Positions 1 through 9,950 of a stretch of 64,000 nucleotides of DNA are shown one piece after another. The position numbers and the translations under genes are program-made. The stretch's first letter is position 1. Each line of letters opens with the position of its first letter. A model generated the notes under the pieces. It saw only the letters and a program-made list of their open reading frames with translations. It was not told where the DNA came from and searched no databases. The stretch comes from Ostrinia nubilalis (Eukaryota > Arthropoda > Insecta > Lepidoptera > Crambidae): NCBI RefSeq assembly GCF_963855985.1, contig NC_087105.1:6202501-6266500 (forward strand), in the 5' to 3' direction.

Positions 1-196
1 ACTTCTAAGCTGGCAAAATGCATTGTGCATTGTGTTGAGTGGAATAACTAAATTGATTGTACAAAACATTAACATTGTACCGAAAAATATTTTTTTGCGG
101 TAAAGACCCTTAATCAGTACTATGTATTTGTGGTGTATGTTGTTATGAGGTATGATTATTGGACAAAAATGAAATACAGTAATGCATTAAAAATAT

Positions 197-202
197 TTTA
201 TT
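197..202 (-). terminator. Polyadenylation signal of gene A
   Basis: AATAAA on the minus strand, about 160 nt into the terminal exon. Equivalent hexamers lie at the same relative place in B, C and D. Confidence 0.65.
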
Positions 203-660
203 ACAATAAAATAATTATAAATAAAAATACTTTACAGGGAAAAATATACAATTAAACTAACATCGAAATAACACAACTTAATGTAATTTACAAGTACCTA
301 AGTATCTAGAACTTAACACTAACATGCAAATTAACCTAACCCCCGGGAAGCGGCATGTACCTGAAATTAAAACAAGAAAGATTAGTAAGTTCAATATTCG
401 TCGTTTTCTATTTCAATATTGAAATAGACTACTGATATTTGCGAAAAGTTAAATTCGATGTGAAGTTCAGTATCATTTAAGGTGAAAAATAAACTCACCC
501 GATATACTCCGGAGTCAATTTCCCCTCCCGCGCTTCCAATTTCAGTTCCCACCTAGAACAAGAACAAAACATGTTATTTACGACCGATAAAGATTATGGA
601 ACAAAATATAAAATTATATTTGTATAAAAACGAGTGCTTACCAGTTCTGGCTCACAACTG
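197..660 (-). other. Gene A 3' UTR exons
   Basis: After the stop at 661-663 the last coding exon runs to 642 and ends in a GT donor. A 54-nt exon follows (552-499, acceptor TAG, donor GTGAGT), then a terminal exon starting at 360 after a CAG acceptor. The terminal exon runs to an AATAAA signal on the minus strand (197-202). The same three-part 3' end exists in B (6901-6848; from 6717), C (12198-12145; from 12012) and D (20951-20898; from 20765). The stop lies only 19 nt before the first UTR junction. Confidence 0.65.
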
Positions 661-2277
661 TCAACTGTTGAAGTATAGCGCCACCAACCGGTCCACCTCC
701 GCCAGCCCCTCACCTGTGGACAAGCGGCGCGCGTTAGACAACCCGGTGATGAACTTAACTTGCTAGAAATCGAACTGCTCATAAAAGATGATTGACTTAC
801 GTGTGACGTCGTCTAGGAGCTGGTTGGTGGCTGGTGGTGATGGAAAGACGCTGTCCATGTCCTGTGGGCAAAGAAAAGAGAGTTTAGAAAAATGGAAAGA
901 ACGCACCAATCTAGAAGTAATCTTAATTATAAAGTACATAGTAATGATCCAGGAAAGGCTAGATTACTTACAATATCGTGTATGTCTGGCAACTCTGGCA
1001 ATTCTGGCATCTCTGTATCCTGTAGCTCTGACAATGCTTGCATTTCTAGGCTCGTCCAGATGTCTAGGGCTATCTGCTGTTCTTCTCCGCATAAAGGAAC
1101 CGGTTCAAAGTCCTGTGGAAACAAGGCATAAGTTTAGAAATCAGAATATCATAATAAATAAAAATTACTATAATAGTATTGAAACTGCTTCGATGAATAC
1201 AAAACACTCACGTAATCGAGGATCTCCTGGATGGTGACCGCTGTAGCCGCCACTTCCGCGCACGCTTGCTGCTCCGCCACTAGAAGTAGAGCACAGACCA
1301 CGATGAGAACATGTATCAATGTATCAAATATAAAATGTATAAAACTGGACAATTCTCTGAATTGGTCAAGGAATAAATGTTTGACTTACCAGGGTCACCG
1401 TTGTGGAGCATGTTGTTGTCTGGTGGTGGTAGAAGGCAGCTAGTGTCCATTTCCTGTCGGCAAAAATAATAATAAAGTTACTTATGTTATCAGCCAAAGG
1501 CGCACAAATTCTATAAGTAATGTGTAACATGACTGTAGCAAATAGTGCTCCAGGAAAGAATTACTTACAATATCCTGTGGTTCTGGCATCCCAAGTCCTG
1601 CCCAGTTGTCACTGAACGTCAGGCTTTGTTCCTCGGTAAAGGGAACTGATCCAAAGTCCTGTGTGTGGCCGTAGTCAAACGCAGCTACTTCTTGCAGCTC
1701 CGCCACTAGAAAAGAATAAAAAAGCATGATGAGAAATTAAAATCACTAATTGAAAAATGCAATAAGTGTGGAAAATAAGTCTTAAAGTCAAATCTTACAT
1801 TTTGCCTGCAGCTCGCCGTTGTAAGCGCGCTGTTTATCCGCCTCTTTCTCCACAGCTAGAACTTTGTCTTGCAAGTCTAGGATGTAGTTAGCGGCGTCCT
1901 TGTAGCGCATTTGCTTGATCTCCTTCTGAAAAAGTAAGGGAAATGTTATTGACAAGTACTATTTTTATTAGAAAAGAAAAATGAATGGCCGTGTATAGTG
2001 GGCTTACTTACATTAGGGTCCACCATTTTGGCCAGCTCAGCCCAATTCTCGGCGATGTCGGCGCGCCTCTGTGCCTCGTAGAACTTGTTGCGCTCCTTCT
2101 GCTGTTCCTGAACACAACATTAATTGATTAGTATACCAAATTAGCATTCTGCACATTATTTAAAGAAGGTTGTACACACTTGCAATGATAACTTACTTTT
2201 GTGAGAGGAGTGCGTTTGTGCCCGCGAGGCCGGCCACGTTTCCTGAGAGGCAGGTCGTGCATCTGAACCGTATTCAT
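661..2277 (-). CDS. Gene A: AT-hook and bHLH-like nuclear protein, 9 coding exons, 275 aa
   Basis: Exons in transcript order: 2277-2197, 2107-2012, 1925-1799, 1705-1569, 1453-1390, 1279-1212, 1112-972, 861-801, 713-661. All introns are GT-AG, frames join without a stop, and the total is 828 nt. Exon 1 holds an AT-hook (KRGRPRG, residues 13-19). Exons 2-3 (28-101) look like a bHLH: N34, E38 and R41-R42 sit where the basic region contacts DNA, helix 1 is about 43-57, and helix 2 runs through AANYILDLQ into a weak coiled coil. Residues 102-275 are acidic and rich in Pro, Glu and Leu, as in activation domains, ending in the helix EGLAEVDRLVALYFNS. Probable role, by inference, is a nuclear DNA-binding or dimerising regulator; helix 2 resembles the Myc/Max/Mlx group, but I cannot name an orthologue. 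Exon 7 has three extra codons (a repeated PEL) that B-D lack. The start is the first ATG of the exon, just downstream of a GC-rich promoter. Confidence 0.82.
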
Positions 2278-2560
2278 TGCGGTTGAGTATTAAAAGTTCG
2301 TAAATCACGGATGGACAGTGGACACAGTGGTTCTGTTCGACACCAAAAGGGCAACTGATAAGGGCTTCAGCGGGAGCCGCCTTAAGTACGTGCGCCCGCG
2401 CACCCCCGCGCGCCCCCCGCCCCCGCCCTAACTTATTGGGCGGAGCGCAGGTATGGAACGAAACGTTGCCACACTTCTCACATAACAGCAAACGTTGTTC
2501 TTCTTCACAATGCGCAACGGAACGTTGCCACACTTCTCATATTTTATATCCGTACTCGAT
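2278..2560 (-). promoter_or_regulatory. GC-rich proximal promoter of gene A
   Basis: Immediately upstream of the ATG is a sharply GC-rich stretch (about 2360-2450) in otherwise AT-rich DNA. It contains CCCCGCCC and GGGCGGAG GC-box-like motifs. GTTGCCA motifs follow at 2465-2471 and 2524-2530. The same block precedes B, C and D and, shortened, F. No TATA box is obvious, so the transcription start is not placed. Confidence 0.55.
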
Positions 2561-3053
2561 TGACCAGGAAATTAGCTTCTGTAGTACTAATAGGGCTATT
2601 CGGTAATAATCTTGAATTTAGTAAAGTTAATGATAGGATTCTAGTACCTAATTTATGAGACAATATTTCTGCTGGATGTTTAAGGGTAGTACTACCCAAA
2701 ATTGATGAAATAAAACGCGGCCGTAGGTAACAGCGTATTTATTATACTTGAAAATTTCGACGGGTTCATCCAGTGTCAAAGTCGCTCAATGAATGTTTAG
2801 ATTAATAAATTTTGATTTTGATTTCTGTATCATGTCTTCGAAGGTGGAATGAGTTTTGAATTAAATATTATCTATTGATTTTTTTAAATCTTCATCGTGT
2901 CGCTCCGTACAGACAATCATGTTTTTCATAGAATTAAAATAAAAAAGTGGAATGATCAACCTAAGATAATTGCAAAAATGTTGCTTGCTCTACCTATACT
3001 ATTAAACCAAATATTGCCCTACGTACGTCTCTCATAGCCGTTTGGAACGAAAC

Positions 3054-3170
3054 GTTGCCATACTCGTCACATAGCAGCAGTAGCTACGAATTCAAACGTT
3101 GCCATACTTCTGAAATATACTGAATCAAAAGTTGCCATTCTTCACAGTTCGCAAGGAAACGTTGCCATGC
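3054..3170 (-). repeat. GTTGCCA motif cluster, unit A
   Basis: Four copies of (A)CGTTGCCA or AGTTGCCA lie at about 3054, 3098, 3131 and 3161, each followed by a TACTTC/TTCTTC-like run. GTTGCCA is the half-site of the RFX X-box (GTTRCCATGGYAAC). Homologous clusters occur in every unit, so this is a conserved repeat. Factor binding is an inference. Confidence 0.5.
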
Positions 3171-3586
3171 CATATTTCTCCGTATTTGATATACCTACCT
3201 ATCTGTAAATTAGCTTCAGTCGTAGAAATATGGTTATTGTGATAATCTTTGCAAAATGAGTGAGTTGAGTAAGGTACAATAAAAATTGGTTGGTTATGTT
3301 GATTTTAAACTTCTACGACGGCAATATTATGCTTGATGCATTGTGCTGGACTGACAGGTCTTGGCTAGACAGCTGTACTGAACATTATACAGGTTGTGAA
3401 ATATGGGTATATGAAAATTATAGTTTTCTTTTCACTTTTATAAACAAAACAGAATAGTGATGTTTTCGATTCCAAGGAATTGATTTCGCTTATGCATACA
3501 GTTAACAATACGAGTTTTCCCAACATAAAACGTAAGAGACAGGAATGGTTATTATACTGAGTGAAAGTGAGAAAATTGTGGCTGTA

Positions 3587-4629
3587 GGGTAAGGTTGCCA
3601 CTATTGGACCACTTAACTTTAAAATGACATAACAGCGGAATTGTGATAGATAGGAGCAACATGATTCAACATTTTAATAAGCCTTATATATAAGAACTTG
3701 CATGTGTCATTTGTGATTTTTAGCATTAACCATAAACAGAGAAAATAGAAAAAAACTGGTTTGCCATGGTTGCTTTCTTTGGACCACTGTTTCTTTAATT
3801 GGACCGGTGAGTTGCTATGATTGGACTTAGGGAATTTTGTGCAGTGGTCCATTCAACGGTACCATGAGAACTCAAACAAATAAAAAACAATAATATAATA
3901 ATCAATTTTATTATTCTACAATAATTATTCAACGCTTTATAAAATAAAATTGCACAGTCTCATTAATCAGTCTCCAATTTGGAATGTTTATAATGTTGCA
4001 CCTTTTGCTCTTAAATTTTTGTCGTCCAGCCTTCTTTTTAGCGTCGCTTTTGGTACACCATATATCCTACTTGCCTCATTCAGTCTAACTTCTTGTTTAC
4101 TTAAAGCTTGTAGTACCAATGTCATGCTTTCTTCGTTCCACGCATAGTATTCCCCTCGTTTTGCCATGCTAAAATAAAAATAAAACCATTTAAATTTCTA
4201 TTTTAAAAGTTGCTATGATTGGACCGGTCCAATTAAAGAGAAACTTACTGGTCCATTGATGGCAATTCATAGCACAAAGACAAAAAGGTTAATAAATAAA
4301 AATCTGTGAAATATTGCAAAAAACAGTTTACAAATCTACTTGAACAACTAAATAAGGCGTGCGATTCACAATAAATAACATTAAAAACATTCAATAAACT
4401 GTACTTACCTGGTAAACTGTGTCACGAGAAAATTACATCGGGAGCGCGCGAAACACTGCAGCAAACTTCCTTCCCCAACGGAGCTCACGGCGACACTGGT
4501 GGGAGCGGGGGTTGGTACTAGCTCAAATAGCTAACGTTTCGTGCAAACGGTTGATTTTTAAAGTACTTAGGTTTCGAGAAATCAGAGCGGTCCAAAGAAA
4601 GAGCCGGTCCATTGATCGCAACCTTACCC
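3587..4629 (-). mobile_element. Pogo/Tigger-like DNA transposon remnant with TA duplication
   Basis: A 1043-bp insertion bounded by inverted repeats beginning GGGTAAGGTTGC and flanked by TA on both sides (3585-3586 and 4630-4631). Unit D has the uninterrupted site (around 24250, CTG-TA-ATGAAATATT), as does B near 9730, so the boundaries are exact. It carries a short helix-turn-helix ORF but no DDE domain. TA duplication plus an HTH_psq protein points to the pogo/Tigger branch of Tc1/mariner. Confidence 0.75.
3988..4167 (-). CDS. Short HTH (pipsqueak-type) transposase N-terminal ORF, 59 aa
   Basis: This ORF opens MAKRGEYYAWNEESM and contains EASRIYGVPKATLKRRL. The latter fits the HTH_psq helix-turn-helix found at the N-terminus of pogo/Tigger transposases and pipsqueak proteins, where YGVP-x-x-TL-x-R is the recognition helix region. 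It stops at 59 residues, without a CENPB-type or DDE domain. It lies inside the TA-flanked element at 3587-4629 on the same strand as the host genes. It is either a truncated transposase or a small DNA-binding peptide of the element; expression is unknown. Confidence 0.6.
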   Translation of the reverse strand: MAKRGEYYAWNEESMTLVLQALSKQEVRLNEASRIYGVPKATLKRRLDDKNLRAKGATL

Positions 4630-4709
4630 TAATGAAGTATTTTAATTTGTATAATACCTACATTAACTGATCATTAACGTAAAAAAATGTTAGTCACGCC
4701 TGACTTGTG

Positions 4710-4850
4710 GCTGTGTGACGGCGCGCGCGCATTCCTGCACCGCTGACGTCACCCGCCCGGCGCAGGGGGCGGGGCTAGCGTGTAGATAACATTGTGTGCG
4801 CGGAGCGGGGTGCTATGTATCGTTATCTCTATTGCAGGTATTGATAATAT
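4710..4850. promoter_or_regulatory. Distal GC block with CRE palindrome, unit A
   Basis: A conserved GC-rich island about 2.4 kb upstream of the gene A start. It contains an alternating GC run, the palindrome TGACGTCA (4744-4751) and GGGGGCGGGGC. Copies lie at about 9815-9950 (B), 15180-15310 (C) and 24335-24465 (D), while surrounding DNA has diverged more. TGACGTCA is the consensus site of CREB/ATF bZIP factors. It could be a distal promoter or enhancer; no 5' exon was resolved. Confidence 0.5.
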
Positions 4851-5127
4851 AATTTGCAGAAACTAGACAAGTAATCCTTTCAGCTGACATTTTTACTTAA
4901 TTTTGAAGAATATCAGTCTTGCGTTTGTTTTGTTTAACTCTTTAATGCAAAGATGGACTCTTATCAAATTGGCTATAGCAATATAAAATATTTATTGTGT
5001 CTTGATCGTGATGATCTAGTTTTCATATCAGGCCATAGGATTCAAATAATTCATAGATTAAAATAATTACACAAGCTTAGTATGTCACATGTAAGTAGGT
5101 ATTGATCAATATGATGCCAAGTAAAAA

Positions 5128-5190
5128 CTTTTCGTAGCATCCGCGTCGCATCGTATCACATGCTACGAAAATTTTCGTAGCAGCCTTATT
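5128..5190. repeat. Hairpin repeat built on GCTACGAA/TTCGTAGC
   Basis: A short inverted repeat (GCTACGAAAATTTTCGTAGC and flanking CGTAGC words) in the spacer. Similar copies occur near 10225-10275, 15595-15640, 29605-29670 and 53490-53550. It looks like a small foldback repeat amplified with the units. Confidence 0.45.
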
Positions 5191-5589
5191 GAAATATTTG
5201 CTTCATAATTAATTATAAAGTAAATATCTTACGGTAATAATTACTTTAATTTCAATCATTGTTGTATGTAGGTATAATTATGCCAAAGCACTAGTAAAAT
5301 ATGCCTACTGGGCAACACTCGTGAGTCTTATTTTTACATTTTTGGAATTCTCCTTATAGCTTACGGTTTTGAAAGTAATACATAGGTAGGTACCTACATT
5401 TCTCAGATGTGTTTCTAAAAGTAGCGAACTGCTAAAATCTGTCGGCACTACAAAAGAATAGTTTTCAAATGTTCGCTTTGGAGAAATAAAAGGCGCTATA
5501 AAAGAAAACAACGTCATCGTAAAATGTCAGGTCAAAGAAGTTCGCCTTTCTTATCTTTTTTGAGACAATCCTAACCAACACACCCGTTA

Positions 5590-5599
5590 CACTTAAGTG
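5590..5599. promoter_or_regulatory. CACTTAAGTG palindrome in the shared distal block, unit A
   Basis: A perfect 10-bp palindrome containing two NK2-type homeodomain core sites (CACTT/AAGTG), within a block reading CACCCGTTA-CACTTAAGTG that recurs in all units. Exact copies lie at 11060-11069, 16576-16585 and 36998-37007. Degenerate copies are near 26340, 50722 and 57976. Regulatory use is inferred from conservation only. Confidence 0.4.
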
Positions 5600-6546
5600 C
5601 CATTATGGTTGTTTCTTCACAATGACACTTTGCCATTCATTTGTTGTGAAGATCGATTATCGTTTAACAGCCTCTTTAAAATATTTTTTGCAACGGTCAA
5701 ACATTGATATTTATACTTACTGTTTTCTATTCGTCTGCACTTTATTTTTTGCTTAAGTTTCTGAAAAGTACTTATGATTAGCGTTCCGAACGTCAATTGT
5801 CAATCCAGAAGGGTTTATTGAATTTAAATAATCCTGTGGGCAATGGACTCCAGCTTCGATATTTGATTGTGTTAATCGATTTTTCGATCGAGTGTGTGAA
5901 TCGATCGATCAAGTTTTTTTATTTCGTTGACAGGATCATTCCTAGGTGACACTAAATACTAATTGTAATAAGAAACAAAAAACAACCAATGCTTTTTATG
6001 CAAATTCTCGATGTCAAGATATACTTTAACTTTAATATTTCTAAATTATGGACTATTTTGCCTAGGGGCTCAGCCAGATGGACGTCATCATTACTGCTTT
6101 TTGGAGTAGGAAAAATTCCTTTCCCAAATATTAGTAGTTGTGGTTAATCTCTGTGATGCAATAAAGATGAGCTCTCGTTTCGTCCGTAATTTTAAATTTT
6201 CAATCGAAGTTTGTAAGGACGACGATTTCAAGCATGATTTGATGATATCAATACAATAGTCATCCCGCCCACGAGGGCAGAGGAGTTTTTAAGATCTTTT
6301 AAGGTTCTGTTCACGTCCTCTATAAGTCCTCTATGCCTCATGGTGTATTCGTCCCACATAATGAACATGTTGAGTGGAATATTTAATTAGGTGCAAAAAT
6401 GATTGCCCAAAACATTAACATTGTACAGAAAAATATTTTTTGCGGTGATGACTCAAATACATACAATAGTATGTATTTGTGGTGTATGTTGTTAATGAGT
6501 TATGTTTATTGGGCAGAAATGAAATACAGTAATGTATTAAAGTTAA

Positions 6547-6552
6547 TTTATT
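6547..6552 (-). terminator. Polyadenylation signal of gene B
   Basis: AATAAA on the minus strand, about 165 nt into the terminal exon that starts at 6717, matching gene A. Confidence 0.6.
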
Positions 6553-7011
6553 AAAATAAAATAAAAAATAGTAAAAATACTTTACATGAAAAAAATATAC
6601 ACTTAAACTAACATCGAAATAACTAACAACTAATCCTATTGTAATTTACAAAAGTACCTATCTAGAACTTAACACTAACATGCAAATTAAACTAACCCCC
6701 CGGGAAGCGGCATGTACCTGAAATTAAAACGAGAATGATTAGTACGTTCCATATTCGTCGTTTTCTATTGAAATAGACTACTAAGAATTGAGAAAAGTTA
6801 AATTAGATGTGAAGTTCAGTATCATTCAATGTGAAAAATGAACTCACAAGATATACTTCGGAGTCAATTTCCCCTTCGGCGCTTCCAATATCTGTTCCCA
6901 TCTAAAACAAGAACAAAACATGTTATTGACGACTGATAAAAATTATGGAAGAAAATATGAAACTATATTTTTGTATGAAAACGAGTTCTTACCAGTTCTG
7001 GCTCACAACTG

Positions 7012-8660
7012 TCAACTGTTGAAGTATAGCGCCACCAACCGGTCCACCTCCGCCAGCCCCTCACCTGTGGACAAGCGGCGCGCGTTAGACAACCCGGTGA
7101 TGAACTTGACTTGCTAGTAATCAAACTGCTCATAGAAGATGATTAACTTACGCGTGACGTCGTCTAGGAGCTGGTTGGTGGCTGGTGGTGATGGAAAGAC
7201 GCTGTCCATGTTCTGTGGGCAAAGAAAAGAGAGTTTAGAAAAATGGAAAAAAAGAACCAATCTAGAAGTAATCTAAATTATAAAGTACATAGTAATGATC
7301 CAGGAAAGGCTGGATTACTTACAATATTGTGTATGTCTGGCAACTCTGGCATCTCTGTGTCCTGTAGCTCTGACAATGCTTGCATCTCTAGGCTCGTCCA
7401 GATGTCTTGGGCCGTCTGCTGTTCTTCCCCGCATAAAGGAACCGGTTCAAAGTCCTGTGGAAACAACGCATAAGCTTAGAAATCAGAATATCATAATAAA
7501 TTAAAATTACTATAATAGTATTGAAACTGCTTCGATGAATAAGTTCCAAAACACTTACGTAATCGAGGATCTCCTGGATGGTGACCGCTGTAGCCGCCAC
7601 TCCCGCGCACGCTGGCTGCTCCGCCACTAGAAGTAGAGCACAGACCACGATGAGAACATGTATCAATGTATCAAATAAAATGTATAAAACTGGTCAATTC
7701 TCTGAATTGGTCAAGGAATAAATGTTTGACTTACCAGGGTCACCGTTGTGGAGCATTTTGTTGTCTGGTGGTGGTAGAAGGCAGCTAGTGTCCATTTCCT
7801 GTCGGCAAAAATAATAATAAAGTTACTTATCTTATCAGCCAAAGGCGCACAAATTCTATAAGCAATGTGTAACATGACTGTAGCAAATAGTGCTCCAGGA
7901 AAGAATTACTTACAATATCCTGTGGTTCTGGCATCCCAAGTCCTGCCCAGTTGTCACTGAACGTCAGGCTTTGTTCCTCGGTAAAGGGAACTGATCCAAA
8001 GTCCTGTGTGTGGCCGGAGTCAAACGCAGCTACTTCTTGCAGCTCCGCCACTAGAAAAGAATAAAAGAGCATGATGAGAAATTAAAATCAAATTCAAATT
8101 GTGTTTATTGTGAAATCACAGGAAATCACTAATTGAAAAATGCAATAAGTGTGGAAAATAAGTCTTAAAGTCAAATCTTACATTTTGCCCGCAGCTCGCC
8201 GTTGTAAGCGCGCTGTTTTTCCGCCTCTTTCTCCACAGCTAGAACTTTGTCTTGCAAGTCTAGGATGTAGTTAGCGGCGTCCTCGTAGCGCATTTGCTTG
8301 ATCTCCTTCTGAAAAAGTAAGGGAAATGTTATTGACAAGTACTATTTTTATTAGAAAAAAAAAATGAATGGCCGTGTATAGTGGGCTTACTTACATTAGG
8401 GTCCACCATTTTGGCCAGCTCAGCCCAATTCTCGGCGATGTCGGCGCGCCTCTGTGCCTCGTAGAACTTGTTGCGCTCCTTCTGCTGTTCCTGAACACAA
8501 CATTAATTGATTAGTATACCAAATTAGCATTCTGCACATTATTTAAAGAAGGTTGTACACACTTGCAATGATAACTTACTTTTGTGAGAGGAGTGCGTTT
8601 GTGCCCGCGAGGCCGGCCACGTTTCCTGAGAGGCAGGTCGTGCATCTGAACCGTATTCAT
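7012..8660 (-). CDS. Gene B: AT-hook and bHLH-like nuclear protein, 272 aa
   Basis: Exons: 8660-8580, 8490-8395, 8308-8182, 8050-7914, 7798-7735, 7626-7559, 7454-7323, 7212-7152, 7064-7012. Each matches gene A in length except exon 7 (132 against 141 nt, lacking the extra PEL repeat). The AT-hook and HLH exons are unchanged at the protein level. The coiled coil reads EKEAEKQ rather than EKEADKQ, exon 5 has NKML for NNML, and exon 8 begins NMDS for DMDS. No stop, frameshift or lost splice site was seen, so the gene appears functional. Intron 3 carries a small B-specific insertion near 8088-8127. The same promoter, distal GC block and 3' UTR exon structure are present. Confidence 0.8.
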
Positions 8661-8960
8661 TGCGGTTGAGTATTAAAAGTTCGTAAATCACGGATGGACA
8701 GTGGACACAGTGGTTCTGTTCGACACCAAAAGGGCAACTGATGAAGGCTTCAGCGGGAGCCGTCTTAAGTACCTGCGCTCGCGCACCCCCGCGCGCCCCC
8801 CGCCCCCGCCCTAACTTATTGGGCGGAGCGCAGGTATGGAACGAAGCGTTGCCATACTTCTCACATAACAGCAGTACGAATTCAAACGTTGCTCTTCTTC
8901 ACAATGTGCAACGGAACGTTGCCACACTTCTCATATTTTATATCCGTACTCGATTGACCA
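8661..8960 (-). promoter_or_regulatory. GC-rich proximal promoter of gene B
   Basis: Paralogous to the gene A promoter: a GC-box-rich run at about 8770-8830 followed by ACGTTGCC motifs near 8847, 8886 and 8917. It is close in sequence to the C and D promoters. Confidence 0.5.
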
Positions 8961-9427
8961 AGAAATTAGCTTCTGTAGTAGTAATAGGGCTATTCGGTAA
9001 TAATCTTGAATTTAGTAAAGTTGATGATAGGATTCTTTTACCTAATCTATGTGACAATATTTCTGCTGGATGTTTAAGGGTAGTACTACCCAACATTGAT
9101 TAAATAAAACGCGGCCGTAACAGCGTATTTATTACACTTGAAAATTTCGACGGGTTCATCCAGTGCCTTAAGTCGCTCAATGAATATGTAAATTAATGAA
9201 TTTTTATTTTTATTTCTAGTTCATGTCTCCGAAGATGGAATGAGTTTTGAAATAAATATTTTCCATAGATTTTTTTTAATCTTCATCATGTCGCTCCGTG
9301 AGTCTGTATAAACATATATTTTTCATAGAATTGAAATAAAAAAAGTGGAAAAAAAATGTTGCTTGCTTTACCTAGCATGGCTGGAACGAAACGTTGCCGC
9401 ACTTCTCACATAGCTACGAAAACAAAC

Positions 9428-9527
9428 GTTGCCATACTTCTGAAATATACTGAATCAAACGTTGCCATTCTTTGCAGTGCGTAACGAGACGTTGCCATTC
9501 TTCATAGTGCGTAACGAGACGTTGCCA
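9428..9527 (-). repeat. 30-bp tandem GTTGCCA repeats, unit B proximal cluster
   Basis: GTTGCCA at 9428, 9461, 9491 and 9521, giving spacings of 33, 30 and 30 bp. Successive copies share ACGAGACGTTGCCATTCTT. It is a true tandem repeat of an X-box-like half-site. Confidence 0.6.
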
Positions 9528-9814
9528 TACTTATCCGTATTCGTATATTTATCTACCAAGTAATTTTCTTTCCTCTGTTATAAACAAAACAGAATAGTGA
9601 TGATTTTTAGCATTATTATTATAATTGATTTCGCTTATGCATATAGTTAACAATGCGAGTTTTTCCCAACATAAAACGTAAGACAGGAATGGTTATTATA
9701 CTGAGTGAAAGTGAGAAATTTGTGGCTGTAATTTATATCTTATTATAATCATAATTACTACATTAAATTAACTAATCATTTGAACGTATAAATGTGTTTC
9801 ACGCCTGACTTGTG

Positions 9815-9950
9815 GCTGTGTGACGGCGCGCGCGCATTCCTGTGCCGCTGACGTCACCCGCCCGGCGCAAGGGGCGGGGCTAGCGTGTTGATAACATTGT
9901 GTGCGCGGAGCGGGGTGCTATGTATCGTTATCTCTATTGCAGGTATTGAT
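9815..9950. promoter_or_regulatory. Distal GC block with CRE palindrome, unit B
   Basis: Copy of the unit A block, with TGACGTCA at 9849-9856 and GGGGCGGGGC just after it. Confidence 0.5.

Noticed and set aside
594..782. 62-residue open frame (RGWRRWTGWWRYT...) repeated in A, C and D
   Set aside because: It is exon 9 read in another frame through the 87-nt intron. Exon 8 ends in phase 1, which puts the true frame on EGLAEVDRLVALYFNS and a stop.
892..1131. Plus-strand ORFs (MERTHQSRSNLNY...) repeated in all four subfamily I units
   Set aside because: Antisense of exon 7 and its intron. They recur only because the units are duplicated and have no features of their own.
8741..9103. 120-residue plus-strand ORF over the gene B promoter
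   Set aside because: Composed of the GC-rich promoter and GTTGCCA repeats (STCARAPPRAPRP). Counterparts in C and D are broken at different places.
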